Shown here: in pieces, positions 1 through 5,555 of the stretch
How the letters are laid out: the number at the start of each line of letters is the position of its first letter
How positions within the stretch are numbered: position 1 is the first letter of the stretch
Origin: Planctomycetaceae bacterium
GTDB taxonomy: Bacteria; Planctomycetota; Planctomycetia; Pirellulales; Thermoguttaceae
Length of the DNA stretch: 5,914 nt
Assembly (NCBI GenBank): GCA_031259095.1
Contig: JAIRLW010000589.1
Location: 1 to 5,914 of the forward strand
Reading direction: 5' to 3'
Notes under the pieces: model-generated
Told to the model about the DNA's origin: nothing
What the model saw: only the letters and a program-made list of their open reading frames with translations
The model's database searches: none
Translations under genes and position numbers: made by a program

Positions 1-27
1 GTACGATGTTTTGCCGAAATGTCGTAC
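1..27 (+). repeat. Core hairpin of dispersed palindromic repeat (copy A, partial)
   Basis: The stem is GTACGATGTTT (1-11) with AAATGTCGTAC (17-27): 11 pairs including two G-T wobbles (7/21 and 8/20), closing the loop TGCCG. The inner part TTT-tGCCG-AAAT matches the centres of the elements at 2947-3102 and 5556-5706. Those cores lie inside longer inverted repeats; here the outer left arm would lie outside the window, so this may be the remaining part of a larger copy. The wobbles are valid in RNA only when read on the + strand, the same strand as the genes. Confidence 0.55.
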
Positions 28-81
28 TTGATGACTGTTGTCAATTTCGATACTTATATTGCACAATAAAAGTGATAGAAA

Positions 82-330
82 ATGAATAAAATCTTTTCCA
101 ACGAAACATGGGATGAATAATGGGATGAATATCTTTTTGGGCAATCACATGATAAAAAAATATTGCAATGGATTGACATGTTTTTGAAAGATATTGTTCT
201 TAATTGTTACAGTAGTATAGGTAAACCGAAATCCCTTAAAAATCTACAGGGATTTTGGTCAAGACGGATTGATGCCCCAAACCGGCTTGTTTATAAAATT
301 GAAAAAGATCATATTGTTGGGAACTTCTAA
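82..330 (+). pseudogene. yoeB: Broken YoeB/Txe-type mRNA interferase toxin
   Basis: Reading from ATG 82 gives MNKIFSNETWDE, a TAA stop (118-120), then in the same frame WDEYLFGQSHDKKI, GKPKSLKNLQGFWSRRI and NRLVYKIEKDHIV. The last two segments are the hallmark of YoeB toxins, ribosome-dependent mRNA endonucleases of YefM-YoeB modules. From memory of E. coli YoeB (84 aa; catalytic Glu46, Arg65, His83), the FWSRR arginine is kept, the GKPE glutamate position is Lys, and the C-terminal CRYHY is missing. After HIV the frame reads GNF and stops at 328-330, where a palindromic repeat begins. Two independent lesions make a working toxin very unlikely. No antitoxin gene is recognisable in bases 1-81; it would normally lie just upstream. 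Confidence 0.88.
109..132 (+). repeat. 12-bp in-frame tandem duplication carrying a stop codon
   Basis: Two adjacent units, TGGGATGAATAA (109-120) and TGGGATGAATAT (121-132), differ only in the last base. In the toxin frame they read Trp-Asp-Glu-stop and Trp-Asp-Glu-Tyr. Family members have a single WDEY/WDDY here, so the first unit is an insertion. It keeps the frame but places a TAA at codon 13. The copies differ by one base, so either the duplication was followed by a T-to-A change or the copy was imperfect. Confidence 0.85.
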
Positions 331-445
331 AAACCTCCTGATGTATGAAGGAACGCGGACATTGCCTTTCATCGAAAGGTTGCCCGCCTTTTATGTAAAT
401 CGTAACATAATAAAACACTAATCGAATAACTGCATGAAATATACT
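322..445 (-). repeat. Palindromic repeat, copy P, disrupting the toxin 3' end
   Basis: The reverse complement of 373-445 aligns without gaps to 5555-5627 at 59 of 73 positions (hand count), including an identical run TTATGTTACGATTTA. The remaining half, about 322-372, is diverged or shortened relative to the copy at 5556-5706; only the terminal ACTTCT (323-328) and some central bases agree. The centre folds as CCTTTC/GAAAGG around ATC (365-379). The left boundary near 322 is set by where the toxin homology ends and is approximate. This copy is in the opposite orientation to the other members in this window. Confidence 0.7.
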
Positions 446-528
446 TGAGATATAGTATCAAAATGGACTATTGCATTTTAATGCAAGTTCGGACGCCGTT
501 TTTTTAAACACTATCAAAATCACTTGAA

Positions 529-645
529 ATGAGTACTAATTTAATCGAAAAAGAGTCGGACAAAATGTCGTTACATGAAGCGGCATCGGAAGGTTATCTC
601 AATGTTGTTAAGTACCTGATTGAAACGAAAGCCTATCCCCGGTAA
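529..645 (+). pseudogene. Ankyrin-repeat protein remnant
   Basis: A 38-codon frame from ATG 529 to TAA 643-645 contains SLHEAASEGYLNVVKYLIET. This fits one ankyrin repeat closely (consensus roughly TPLHxAAxxGHxxVVxxLLxxGA): the LHEAA turn, the Gly, the VVKYLI second helix, and the start of the loop to the next repeat. Ankyrin repeats do not fold singly and genes normally carry several. The frame stops right after the first, and no further repeat is readable downstream. It is therefore best read as the leftover of a longer gene. No Shine-Dalgarno sequence precedes the ATG. A very small expressed peptide cannot be excluded. Confidence 0.65.
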
Positions 646-720
646 CTGTCTATTTTTTATACTTTCGTCAGTCATCATGATCATGTTTTTATTGTTGCAA
701 CGATAAGAATATTTGTGTGT

Positions 721-850
721 TTGTCCTGTTAGGGACAACATGTTGGTAGAAAACGATGGCAATTAAAACAAGCGTCCCGTAGGGACGCAATGTTGGTAAA
801 ATCAGGAATCAATTAGGAATTTTACCAACATTTCATCCTTAACAGGACGC
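721..850. repeat. Three-copy short palindromic repeat cluster
   Basis: Each unit is a small hairpin followed by a TGTTGGTA tail. Unit 1 is TTGTCCT/GGGACAA (721-738), then CATGTTGGTAGAAA. Unit 2 is GCGTCCC-GTA-GGGACGC (772-788, perfect 7-bp stem), then AATGTTGGTAAAAT. Unit 3 (819-850) is in the opposite orientation: its complement reads GCGTCCTGTTAAGGATGA followed by the same tail. The stem bases change together (TTGTCC/GGACAA versus GCGTCC/GGACGC), which preserves pairing. This looks like a multi-copy intergenic repeat of the genome and is unrelated to the CGCCG-loop family elsewhere in the window. It ends about 25 bases before the start of the WYL gene. Bases 646-720 show no gene; a palindrome CATGATCATG sits at 676-685. 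Confidence 0.8.
789..832. repeat. Perfect 14-bp inverted repeat upstream of the WYL gene
   Basis: AATGTTGGTAAAAT (789-802) is exactly complementary to ATTTTACCAACATT (819-832), with 16 bases between. It arises because repeat units 2 and 3 face each other. If transcribed it would form a strong hairpin ending 43 bases before the WYL start codon. It could equally act as a DNA-level dyad for a dimeric repressor. No U-tract follows, so it is not a typical terminator. Confidence 0.8.
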
Positions 851-875
851 GGAAATTCAAATAGAGAAAACATAA

Positions 876-1880
876 ATGAGTACAACACTTAATCAATCCG
901 CTCGGCAACGGGAATTAATTGCGTTACTGTCCAGATCGCCGAATGGACTGCCGATTGAAACTTTGGCAAAAGAACTCGGAGTCAGTACACGCACCGTTAA
1001 CCGTTACTTAGCGGCACTCAACGATGACCTGCCGATTCAACAATCTACACAAAAACATGGTCGAATCTTATGGAAACTCGATAAAAATGTTCAATCTATG
1101 GGCGAACCATCTTTTACATTTGATGAAGTTGCCGCTCTTGATTGGGGTTGCCGTTTTTTGGAACCGCTCGCCAATACCGATTTGGGTGATGCCGCTCATT
1201 CCGCTTTGAAAAAAATTCGTAAACAACTCGGTTCGGCAAAAATACAACGCGCAGAACGGATGCTTGGAACGTTTCATGAAATTAAAAGAGGATGGAGCAA
1301 TTACTCCAAACAATCCGGCATTCTCCGAACACTTATGAATGGTTGTGAAGATGGAATGGAAGTAAATATCCGTTATCAATCGAATTTTTCAACACAGGAA
1401 AAAAAATATTCGATTCAGCCATACGAATTTGCAACTTACGAAGGTACACTTTATCTCATCGGTTTTTCGTGTGAACGGCAAATGATTGTAACATGGAAAA
1501 CGAACCGAATCACTTATGCCGATTTAACGGCAAGAAAATTTACAAAACCGAAAAAGAATGAACTTGCCAAATATTACCGAAACAGTTTTGGTGTTTTCAT
1601 TACAAATGAACCGGCACAAAAAGTTCGTATCCGAATCGCGCCAAAAATGGCACGATATGTTCAGGAACATCATTGGCATGAAACGCAAAAATTTAAAGTA
1701 CAAAAAGATAGATCAATCATTGTTGAGTTCGAGTTGGCTCCGACACAGGAATTAATAAACTGGATATTAAAGTTCGGAAAATCCGCCGAAGTTCTCAAAC
1801 CGCCGGCATTACGCCAAAAAATCAAGGACGAAATTACCGAAATGCTCAAACACTACAACATAGAAAATAATACAAAATAA
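876..1880 (+). CDS. WYL-domain transcriptional regulator (HTH-WYL-WCX)
   Basis: This 334-aa protein has the layout of the YafY/PafBC-like WYL family. Residues 10-50 form a winged helix-turn-helix (LPIETLAKELGVSTRTVNRYL), followed by a helical linker. The WYL domain spans about 150-222, with YSIQPYEFATYEGTLYLIGF; the Trp of the namesake motif is Leu here. The C-terminal WCX-type segment spans about 245-325, with WILKFGKSAEVLKPPALR. WYL domains are known in other members to bind nucleic-acid ligands and change DNA affinity, and such proteins often repress phage-defence operons. ATG 876 is the first start in frame; ribosome binding is weak (only AGAGA nearby). The length matches full-length family members and I see no truncation. 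It may control the AAA ATPase or nuclease downstream, but neither is co-transcribed at short spacing. The target site is not shown by the sequence. Confidence 0.9.
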   Translation: MSTTLNQSARQRELIALLSRSPNGLPIETLAKELGVSTRTVNRYLAALNDDLPIQQSTQKHGRILWKLDKNVQSMGEPSFTFDEVAALDWGCRFLEPLANTDLGDAAHSALKKIRKQLGSAKIQRAERMLGTFHEIKRGWSNYSKQSGILRTLMNGCEDGMEVNIRYQSNFSTQEKKYSIQPYEFATYEGTLYLIGFSCERQMIVTWKTNRITYADLTARKFTKPKKNELAKYYRNSFGVFITNEPAQKVRIRIAPKMARYVQEHHWHETQKFKVQKDRSIIVEFELAPTQELINWILKFGKSAEVLKPPALRQKIKDEITEMLKHYNIENNTK

Positions 1881-1895
1881 CCCAGCCCTATAGCC

Positions 1896-1910
1896 CGCTC
1901 CAACGGAGTG
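1896..1910 (+). other. Small hairpin just after the WYL gene
   Basis: CGCTCC (1896-1901) pairs with GGAGTG (1905-1910) around AAC, with one G-T wobble, 16 bases after the WYL stop codon. No T-run follows directly, so it is a weak terminator candidate at most. It may instead be another short genomic repeat. Confidence 0.3.
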
Positions 1911-1954
1911 AGTTACAAATCTTTTGAGTATGTGATTTCCACCCGAAAAATAGA

Positions 1955-1970
1955 CCCCCCCCCCTTTTTT
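1955..1970. repeat. C10T6 homopolymer tract
   Basis: Ten consecutive C (1955-1964) run straight into six T (1965-1970) in otherwise AT-rich non-coding DNA. Long C runs slip during replication and can make expression phase-variable when they lie in a promoter or reading frame. Here I find no convincing gene across it: the GTG-started frame 1908-2237 that spans it shows no family features and runs through a repeat element. From here to 2096 I see nothing else except AT-rich sequence. Confidence 0.7.
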
Positions 1971-2096
1971 CTGTTTTTGGGCTTGACCTGTTTTGATTTA
2001 TCATGTAAACTAATAACCCTTATTGATTTTGTAATTTCAACTATTTTTAGCCGAAAAAAAATATTCAGAATATTTAATTCCAAAATTAAAATATAC

Positions 2097-2245
2097 GTAT
2101 ATATCAGTGGAATCTTTATTTCGGGTAAAATTGTTCGCTGTTTTTATAAAAAAGGAACACAAGCGTTTCGCCCGCATGAGTTAACGGTTTTGACCCTATC
2201 GGATGCGGGCGAGATGCCTGCGTTTCTAACAAAATGAGTTTTTTT
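2097..2245 (+). repeat. Palindromic repeat, copy W (X-like left end, own hairpin)
   Basis: It begins with ATATATCAGTGGAAT (2099-2113), identical over 15 bases to the complement of the right end of the 2947-3102 element. The centre has the family-like string AAAAGG followed by GCGTTTCGCC. Bases 2163-2177 pair with 2203-2217 as a 15-bp stem whose inner 9 bp CGCCCGCAT/ATGCGGGCG are perfect; the outer part has two G-T wobbles valid on the + strand. No matching right-hand terminal repeat is visible before 2343. A run of seven T (2239-2245) follows, so the structure might terminate transcription. Either this is a right-end-deleted copy, or its left end pairs with the far end at 3084-3098. Confidence 0.6.
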
Positions 2246-2330
2246 GCCTTATGCTGTTCTTGTACATATCGTGTTTTACGGTATCGTATTTTTGAGAAAA
2301 AGCAGTTTTGATGAGTTTCCTCTAATTATT

Positions 2331-2335
2331 AGGAG
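2331..2335 (+). promoter_or_regulatory. Shine-Dalgarno sequence of the nuclease gene
   Basis: AGGAG lies 8 bases before ATG 2344, an ideal spacing. It fixes the start of the GIY-YIG gene and is the only textbook ribosome binding site in the window. That supports an origin different from its neighbours. It partly overlaps a small CTAAT/ATTAG dyad (2322-2332). Confidence 0.75.
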
Positions 2336-2343
2336 TACCTACA

Positions 2344-2940
2344 ATGAATAAAACATTAACTTGCAATGACCGCAAACTAAAATTTTCTGAAACGAAATTA
2401 TCCTTCTCAAATATTATTTATAATAATATTTTCGTGGAAAAGAATAATAAAACAGTAGCAGAAACATTAGTTCATGAAAAATATGAACGTCTAAAACCAA
2501 GAGTAACAGAAAAGTATTCGAAATTCCTGAACGATAAACTCGGAACATTTCTTCAACATTTAAAAGAAAAGAATGATCCGTTTTATAAAAAATTTCTAAA
2601 CAAATACGGAGATAAACACTATTCTAAATTTTCGATTAGTGATCCTAAACTATTGGATAAAAAGGGTTTGTATCTGTATTGTGTCAATGAGGAAGTAAAA
2701 TACATTGGTAAAAGTACAGACACTTTTGAAAATAGAATTAACAATGGTTATGGAAATATTTCACCAAAAAATTGTTACAAAGATGGGCGTTCGACTAATT
2801 GTCGTATCAATTCATTAGTTACGGCTAATAAGGATAATATAAAATTGTATCTATTACCTTTGGATGATGATAAGGAAATCAATGAAACAGAAAAATGTTT
2901 AATATTACATTATAAACCTGAATGGAATATTCAGAGATAA
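2344..2940 (+). CDS. GIY-YIG family endonuclease
   Basis: This 198-aa protein carries its nuclease domain in the C-terminal half, residues about 105-198. The signature pair is GLY (108-110) and YIG (120-122). Arg131 sits in FENRI at the position of the catalytic arginine, Glu181 in NETEK at the position of the metal-binding glutamate, and Asn195 in PEWN is the conserved final asparagine. All active-site residues expected of the family appear present, so it should be active. Between them lies ISPKNCYKDGRSTNC, not part of the minimal fold and probably subfamily-specific. Residues 1-100 are Lys-rich and unassigned; they may recognise DNA or a partner. GIY-YIG enzymes include restriction enzymes, homing endonucleases, repair nucleases and transposon-linked proteins; which this is cannot be told. 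The gene is markedly AT-rich (29 G/C in bases 2341-2460, against 30 in the 60 bases 901-960), suggesting separate acquisition. Palindromic elements flank it on both sides. Confidence 0.85.
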   Translation: MNKTLTCNDRKLKFSETKLSFSNIIYNNIFVEKNNKTVAETLVHEKYERLKPRVTEKYSKFLNDKLGTFLQHLKEKNDPFYKKFLNKYGDKHYSKFSISDPKLLDKKGLYLYCVNEEVKYIGKSTDTFENRINNGYGNISPKNCYKDGRSTNCRINSLVTANKDNIKLYLLPLDDDKEINETEKCLILHYKPEWNIQR

Positions 2941-2946
2941 ATTCAG

Positions 2947-3102
2947 TGTAATATTTCAGTGGAATATTCGTCAATTTGTTTACCAATGGATTCCAAAGGT
3001 AGTCAACGTTTCGCCGAAATGTTGCGCAGGCGTACTCGCCGACTTGACCTTGTAATTTCCAACTGTAAACAAATTTAAAAAATATTCCACTGATATATTA
3101 CA
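2947..3102 (+). repeat. 156-bp full-length palindromic element, copy X
   Basis: The terminal inverted repeats TGTAATATTTCAGTGGAATATT (2947-2968, split as TGTAATATTT and CAGTGGAATATT) and 3081-3102 differ at one of 22 positions. The pairing continues inward through AATTTGTTTAC on both sides. The centre contains the shared hairpin: CAACGTTT (3004-3011) with AAATGTTG (3017-3024), loop CGCCG. A second hairpin follows, GGCG-TACT-CGCC (3029-3040). It starts 6 bases after the nuclease stop codon. It contains no ORF, so it resembles a MITE. The ends CAGTGG and flanking TA-rich bases would suit an IS630/Tc1-like transposase, but this is a guess. Confidence 0.85.
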
Positions 3103-3364
3103 AATATACAAAAGATACATTGAAAGGACTTTCTCAAGGGAAAAGACTCAAATGGTTAAAGAAGGAAACAAGGAATGGGTAATAAACATTTTTAGGAAAG
3201 GGCGGATACATAACAAAGCAATCATTTTTAAAAGTCAAACATAATATTGTTTCAAATTTGTTCTATCAGCCGTTCTTTCTTTTGTAGAGACGTTTGGTTA
3301 AAACATTGATTTTATGCGTTGTTCTGCTTTTCGGTTGTGGGTAGTTGTTTTTTTCAAAAAAATT
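3103..3364. other. AT-rich spacer, no recognisable gene
   Basis: This gap holds no convincing gene. The best candidate is a 30-codon frame from ATG 3152 to TAA 3242-3244, a basic peptide starting MVKEGNKEWV, with AAGGGA ten bases before its start. It has no recognised homology and could be chance. Another frame over the same bases, interrupted by two stops, reads KGGYITKQSFLKV further on, which could be gene debris. Near the 3' end a symmetric tract of seven T (3348-3354), C and seven A (3356-3362) precedes the ATPase promoter region. It may bend DNA or act as an UP-like element. Confidence 0.4.
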
Positions 3365-3400
3365 TTTGTCAGGTCTGACAATATTTGTCAAAGGTGTCTG
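3365..3400 (+). promoter_or_regulatory. Palindromic operator-like site upstream of the ATPase
   Basis: TTGTCAG-GT-CTGACAA (3366-3381) is a perfect 7-bp dyad with a 2-base centre. TTTGTCA recurs at 3384-3390, 19 bases from the first copy at 3365-3371, and is again followed by a GGTGTCTG resembling the first GGTCTG. So a full dyad and a degenerate second copy sit about two helical turns apart, on the same face of DNA. They end about 20 bases before the -10 box. This is typical of a dimeric regulator binding twice. The binder is unknown; the WYL protein is one candidate. Confidence 0.5.
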
Positions 3401-3420
3401 CGATTGTTTTGATCACGGGG

Positions 3421-3426
3421 TATAAT
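3421..3426 (+). promoter_or_regulatory. Probable -10 box of the AAA ATPase promoter
   Basis: TATAAT is a perfect sigma-70-type -10 hexamer. No good -35 hexamer sits 16-18 bases upstream (CTGCGA or neighbours), which fits a promoter that needs an activator or other contacts, consistent with the operator-like repeats just upstream. Transcription would start near 3433. That excludes the TTG at 3432 as a start codon and supports ATG 3474 after a leader of about 40 bases. Confidence 0.5.
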
Positions 3427-3473
3427 TACCGTTGTTGTTTTTACAATCCGAACCACTTAACCCCTTTGATAAA

Positions 3474-5537
3474 ATGAACACTGATAAAAAAGAAAAGAAT
3501 ATCGTTTTGTACTACCTGAATAATCTTGTCAAACAAAATCTTCCACAAAAAAAGGAAGAAGAACTCCTTCAATGGGTGGAAGAACACAGCAAAGATTTAT
3601 TCAGTATTGATCTGGCAAATAAATGGGGGACACACACTTATAGAACTAGAGGCAGAGTTCGCCATTACTCTTCTAACTCTGATGATGAAGCCCCCGAACT
3701 CGAACACAATATCCAAACTATTCGTCATTTGTTGTTAGGTAAAAAAATAATACCTGTTCATGCCTGCGGATTCGATAAAAAAATTGATCTTCTTTTTGAT
3801 GTTTTTGACGTCAAAACAGATTATCAGGAAATTTTGCGTTACATAATTTTTGTTGTAACGATTCCGATGTTGGGCGATTTACACGAGAACCTTGTATTTA
3901 AAAGACATGATTACAAAAACAGGGGGAGAGATTACGCTGCAATATCGGGAGTTTCCCGACATGTTGCCGAAAAAAATTTTGCTTTCAATTCACCATTGGT
4001 TACTAACGGTATTCTGAACTGCCCTAACAAATCACGAGGCAGTTTTGAATATTCTGAATATTTTGAATTTTCCGAATCTTTTCAAAAATTGCTTCATTCA
4101 AAATTTCGTACCGAAAAAGATATTAAACGTCTCATTCTCGGCTCAACCGGACAAGCAACATTGCAGCCGGAAAATTTCAGTTACATTGCTGAAGATTTCA
4201 ACTACATCAAAACAATTTTGCAAACCGCTGTTCGGAAACGAAAAACCGGTGTGAATGTTCTATTGTACGGTGAACCGGGAACCGGTAAAACCGAAATGTG
4301 TAAAACGCTTGCCGCTGAAATAGGCAGCAATCTTTATATGATCTCCGAAAACAGCGATGGTAACAAAAATAGCCGGATATTCGAACTTGCATTGGCTCAA
4401 ACTATTTTGAGAAACGATAGCAATGCGGTTATTTTAATAGACGAAGCGGAAGATATTTTTTATCAAAATCCATTTGCGCGTCATGAGCATTCCAAATTGT
4501 ACTTCAATCGAATGTTGGAAAAGAATACAACGCCGGTTATTTGGGTTAGTAATAATATTGGTAGGATGGACAGAGCGTATCTTCGCCGTTTCATCTACGC
4601 GCTGGAAATGCCGAAACCGGATTGTGTTGTAACACAAAATATATGGAAAAATGTTTTGACGAAACATAAAGTTCGATTATCGGACGAAAAAATCGCGGAA
4701 TATTCGGAACATTATGATGTTGCTCCTTCTTTTATTGAAACAGCGGTCAAGGTTGCGAAATTTGTTAAAAATCCGGCAGTGATTGAACGGACAATTGATT
4801 CTTTGGATAAGGCGTCAAAAGGTTTTGTAACGAGAAAGAATCTAAACAAAATAATCCCGTTTGAACCATCCCTTCTCAACACCGATATTAACCTTGAAGA
4901 ATTGGCGGAGCGTATTGTTAAAAAAGGAATCTTTAATATTTCACTTTGCCTTTACGGAGTTCCGGGAACAGGTAAGTCGGCTTATGCCCGTTACCTTGCG
5001 GATCAAATGAAATTAAAAGTTCTCCAAAAACGTGCAAGTGATTTACAAAGCATGTGGGTTGGTGAAACAGAAAAGAATATCGCCAGAGCATTTAACGAAG
5101 CCTATCAGAAAAAGTCCTTGTTGATTTTTGATGAAGCGGATAGTTTTTTGAGTTCACGAGAAAATGCGATAAGAAATTGGGAAGTTTCCCAAGTCAATGA
5201 AATGTTGACCTGGATGGAAAATCATCCGTATCCTGTTGTTTTTACTACAAACCTGATGGACAATCTGGACGAAGCATCGTTACGCCGTTTTAAGTTTAAG
5301 GTTAAATACCATTTTTTAACACCAACACAAGTCAAGCAAGCGTTCAAGCACTTTTTCAATATCGCAGCAAACGGATTAACGGAACATTTAACTGCATTAA
5401 CTCCGGGCGATTTTGTTGTTGTCAAAGATAAAATCGATTTGATGGATGTTACGGATTATAATGAAATTGTCAAGATGTTGGATGCGGAACAAGCCGTAAA
5501 GAAATGGAAACCAAGACCGCGAATCGGTTTTTGCTAA
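3474..5537 (+). CDS. Double-AAA+ ATPase (Cdc48/SpoVK-like)
   Basis: From ATG 3474 this is a 687-aa protein; an upstream in-frame TTG (3432) lies at or before the likely transcription start and is not preferred. Residues 1 to about 235 are an unassigned N-terminal region, the likely substrate or partner module. AAA domain 1 has Walker A GEPGTGKT (266-273), Walker B ILIDEAE (D323, E324), sensor Asn360 and an Arg pair (371-372). AAA domain 2 has Walker A GVPGTGKS (495-502), an MWVGE pore loop (W528-V529-G530), Walker B LIFDEAD (D553, E554), sensor Asn593 and Arg604-Arg605. Both ATP sites look complete. The pore loop in domain 2 suggests threading or remodelling of protein substrates in a hexameric ring in the cytoplasm. 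I recognise the WEVSQVNEMLTWME string as typical of a bacterial double-AAA family of similar length, whose function I do not know. No protease or nuclease domain is fused. There is no clear Shine-Dalgarno sequence. Confidence 0.9.
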   Translation: MNTDKKEKNIVLYYLNNLVKQNLPQKKEEELLQWVEEHSKDLFSIDLANKWGTHTYRTRGRVRHYSSNSDDEAPELEHNIQTIRHLLLGKKIIPVHACGFDKKIDLLFDVFDVKTDYQEILRYIIFVVTIPMLGDLHENLVFKRHDYKNRGRDYAAISGVSRHVAEKNFAFNSPLVTNGILNCPNKSRGSFEYSEYFEFSESFQKLLHSKFRTEKDIKRLILGSTGQATLQPENFSYIAEDFNYIKTILQTAVRKRKTGVNVLLYGEPGTGKTEMCKTLAAEIGSNLYMISENSDGNKNSRIFELALAQTILRNDSNAVILIDEAEDIFYQNPFARHEHSKLYFNRMLEKNTTPVIWVSNNIGRMDRAYLRRFIYALEMPKPDCVVTQNIWKNVLTKHKVRLSDEKIAEYSEHYDVAPSFIETAVKVAKFVKNPAVIERTIDSLDKASKGFVTRKNLNKIIPFEPSLLNTDINLEELAERIVKKGIFNISLCLYGVPGTGKSAYARYLADQMKLKVLQKRASDLQSMWVGETEKNIARAFNEAYQKKSLLIFDEADSFLSSRENAIRNWEVSQVNEMLTWMENHPYPVVFTTNLMDNLDEASLRRFKFKVKYHFLTPTQVKQAFKHFFNIAANGLTEHLTALTPGDFVVVKDKIDLMDVTDYNEIVKMLDAEQAVKKWKPRPRIGFC

Positions 5538-5555
5538 ACCGGTTTCGTACCCAAA

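Noticed and set aside
236..418. 60-codon open frame on the - strand
   Set aside because: It overlaps the toxin remnant and repeat P, and its start lies inside the palindromic element. The toxin homology is on the other strand.
471..505. Possible terminator: TTGCATT/AATGCAA hairpin (471-486) and a T7 run (499-505)
   Set aside because: The stem is AT-rich and the T-run is separated from it by 12 bases, so it does not form a standard intrinsic terminator.
571..762. 63-codon open frame on the - strand
   Set aside because: It spans the ankyrin remnant in antisense and the first short palindromic repeat. No domain is recognisable.
721..850. CRISPR array
   Set aside because: There are only three units, with one inverted and unequal spacing; units are hairpin repeats, not direct repeats with regular spacers, and no cas gene is present.
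1908..2237. 109-codon GTG-started open frame on the + strand
   Set aside because: It runs through the C10T6 tract and the whole W repeat, has no Shine-Dalgarno sequence and no family features. Its open length is probably chance.
2260..2287. Promoter TTGTAC-16 bases-TATCGT for the nuclease
   Set aside because: The -35 matches only 3 of 6 and the -10 only 4 of 6 consensus bases, which is not distinguishable from chance in AT-rich DNA.
3152..3244. 30-codon basic ORF with AAGGGA upstream
   Set aside because: It is too short and lacks any recognisable motif or conserved neighbour; noted in the spacer entry but not called as a gene.
3432..3473. TTG start giving a 701-aa ATPase
   Set aside because: The TTG lies at the predicted transcription start just after TATAAT and has no ribosome binding site. 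ATG 3474 is the better start.
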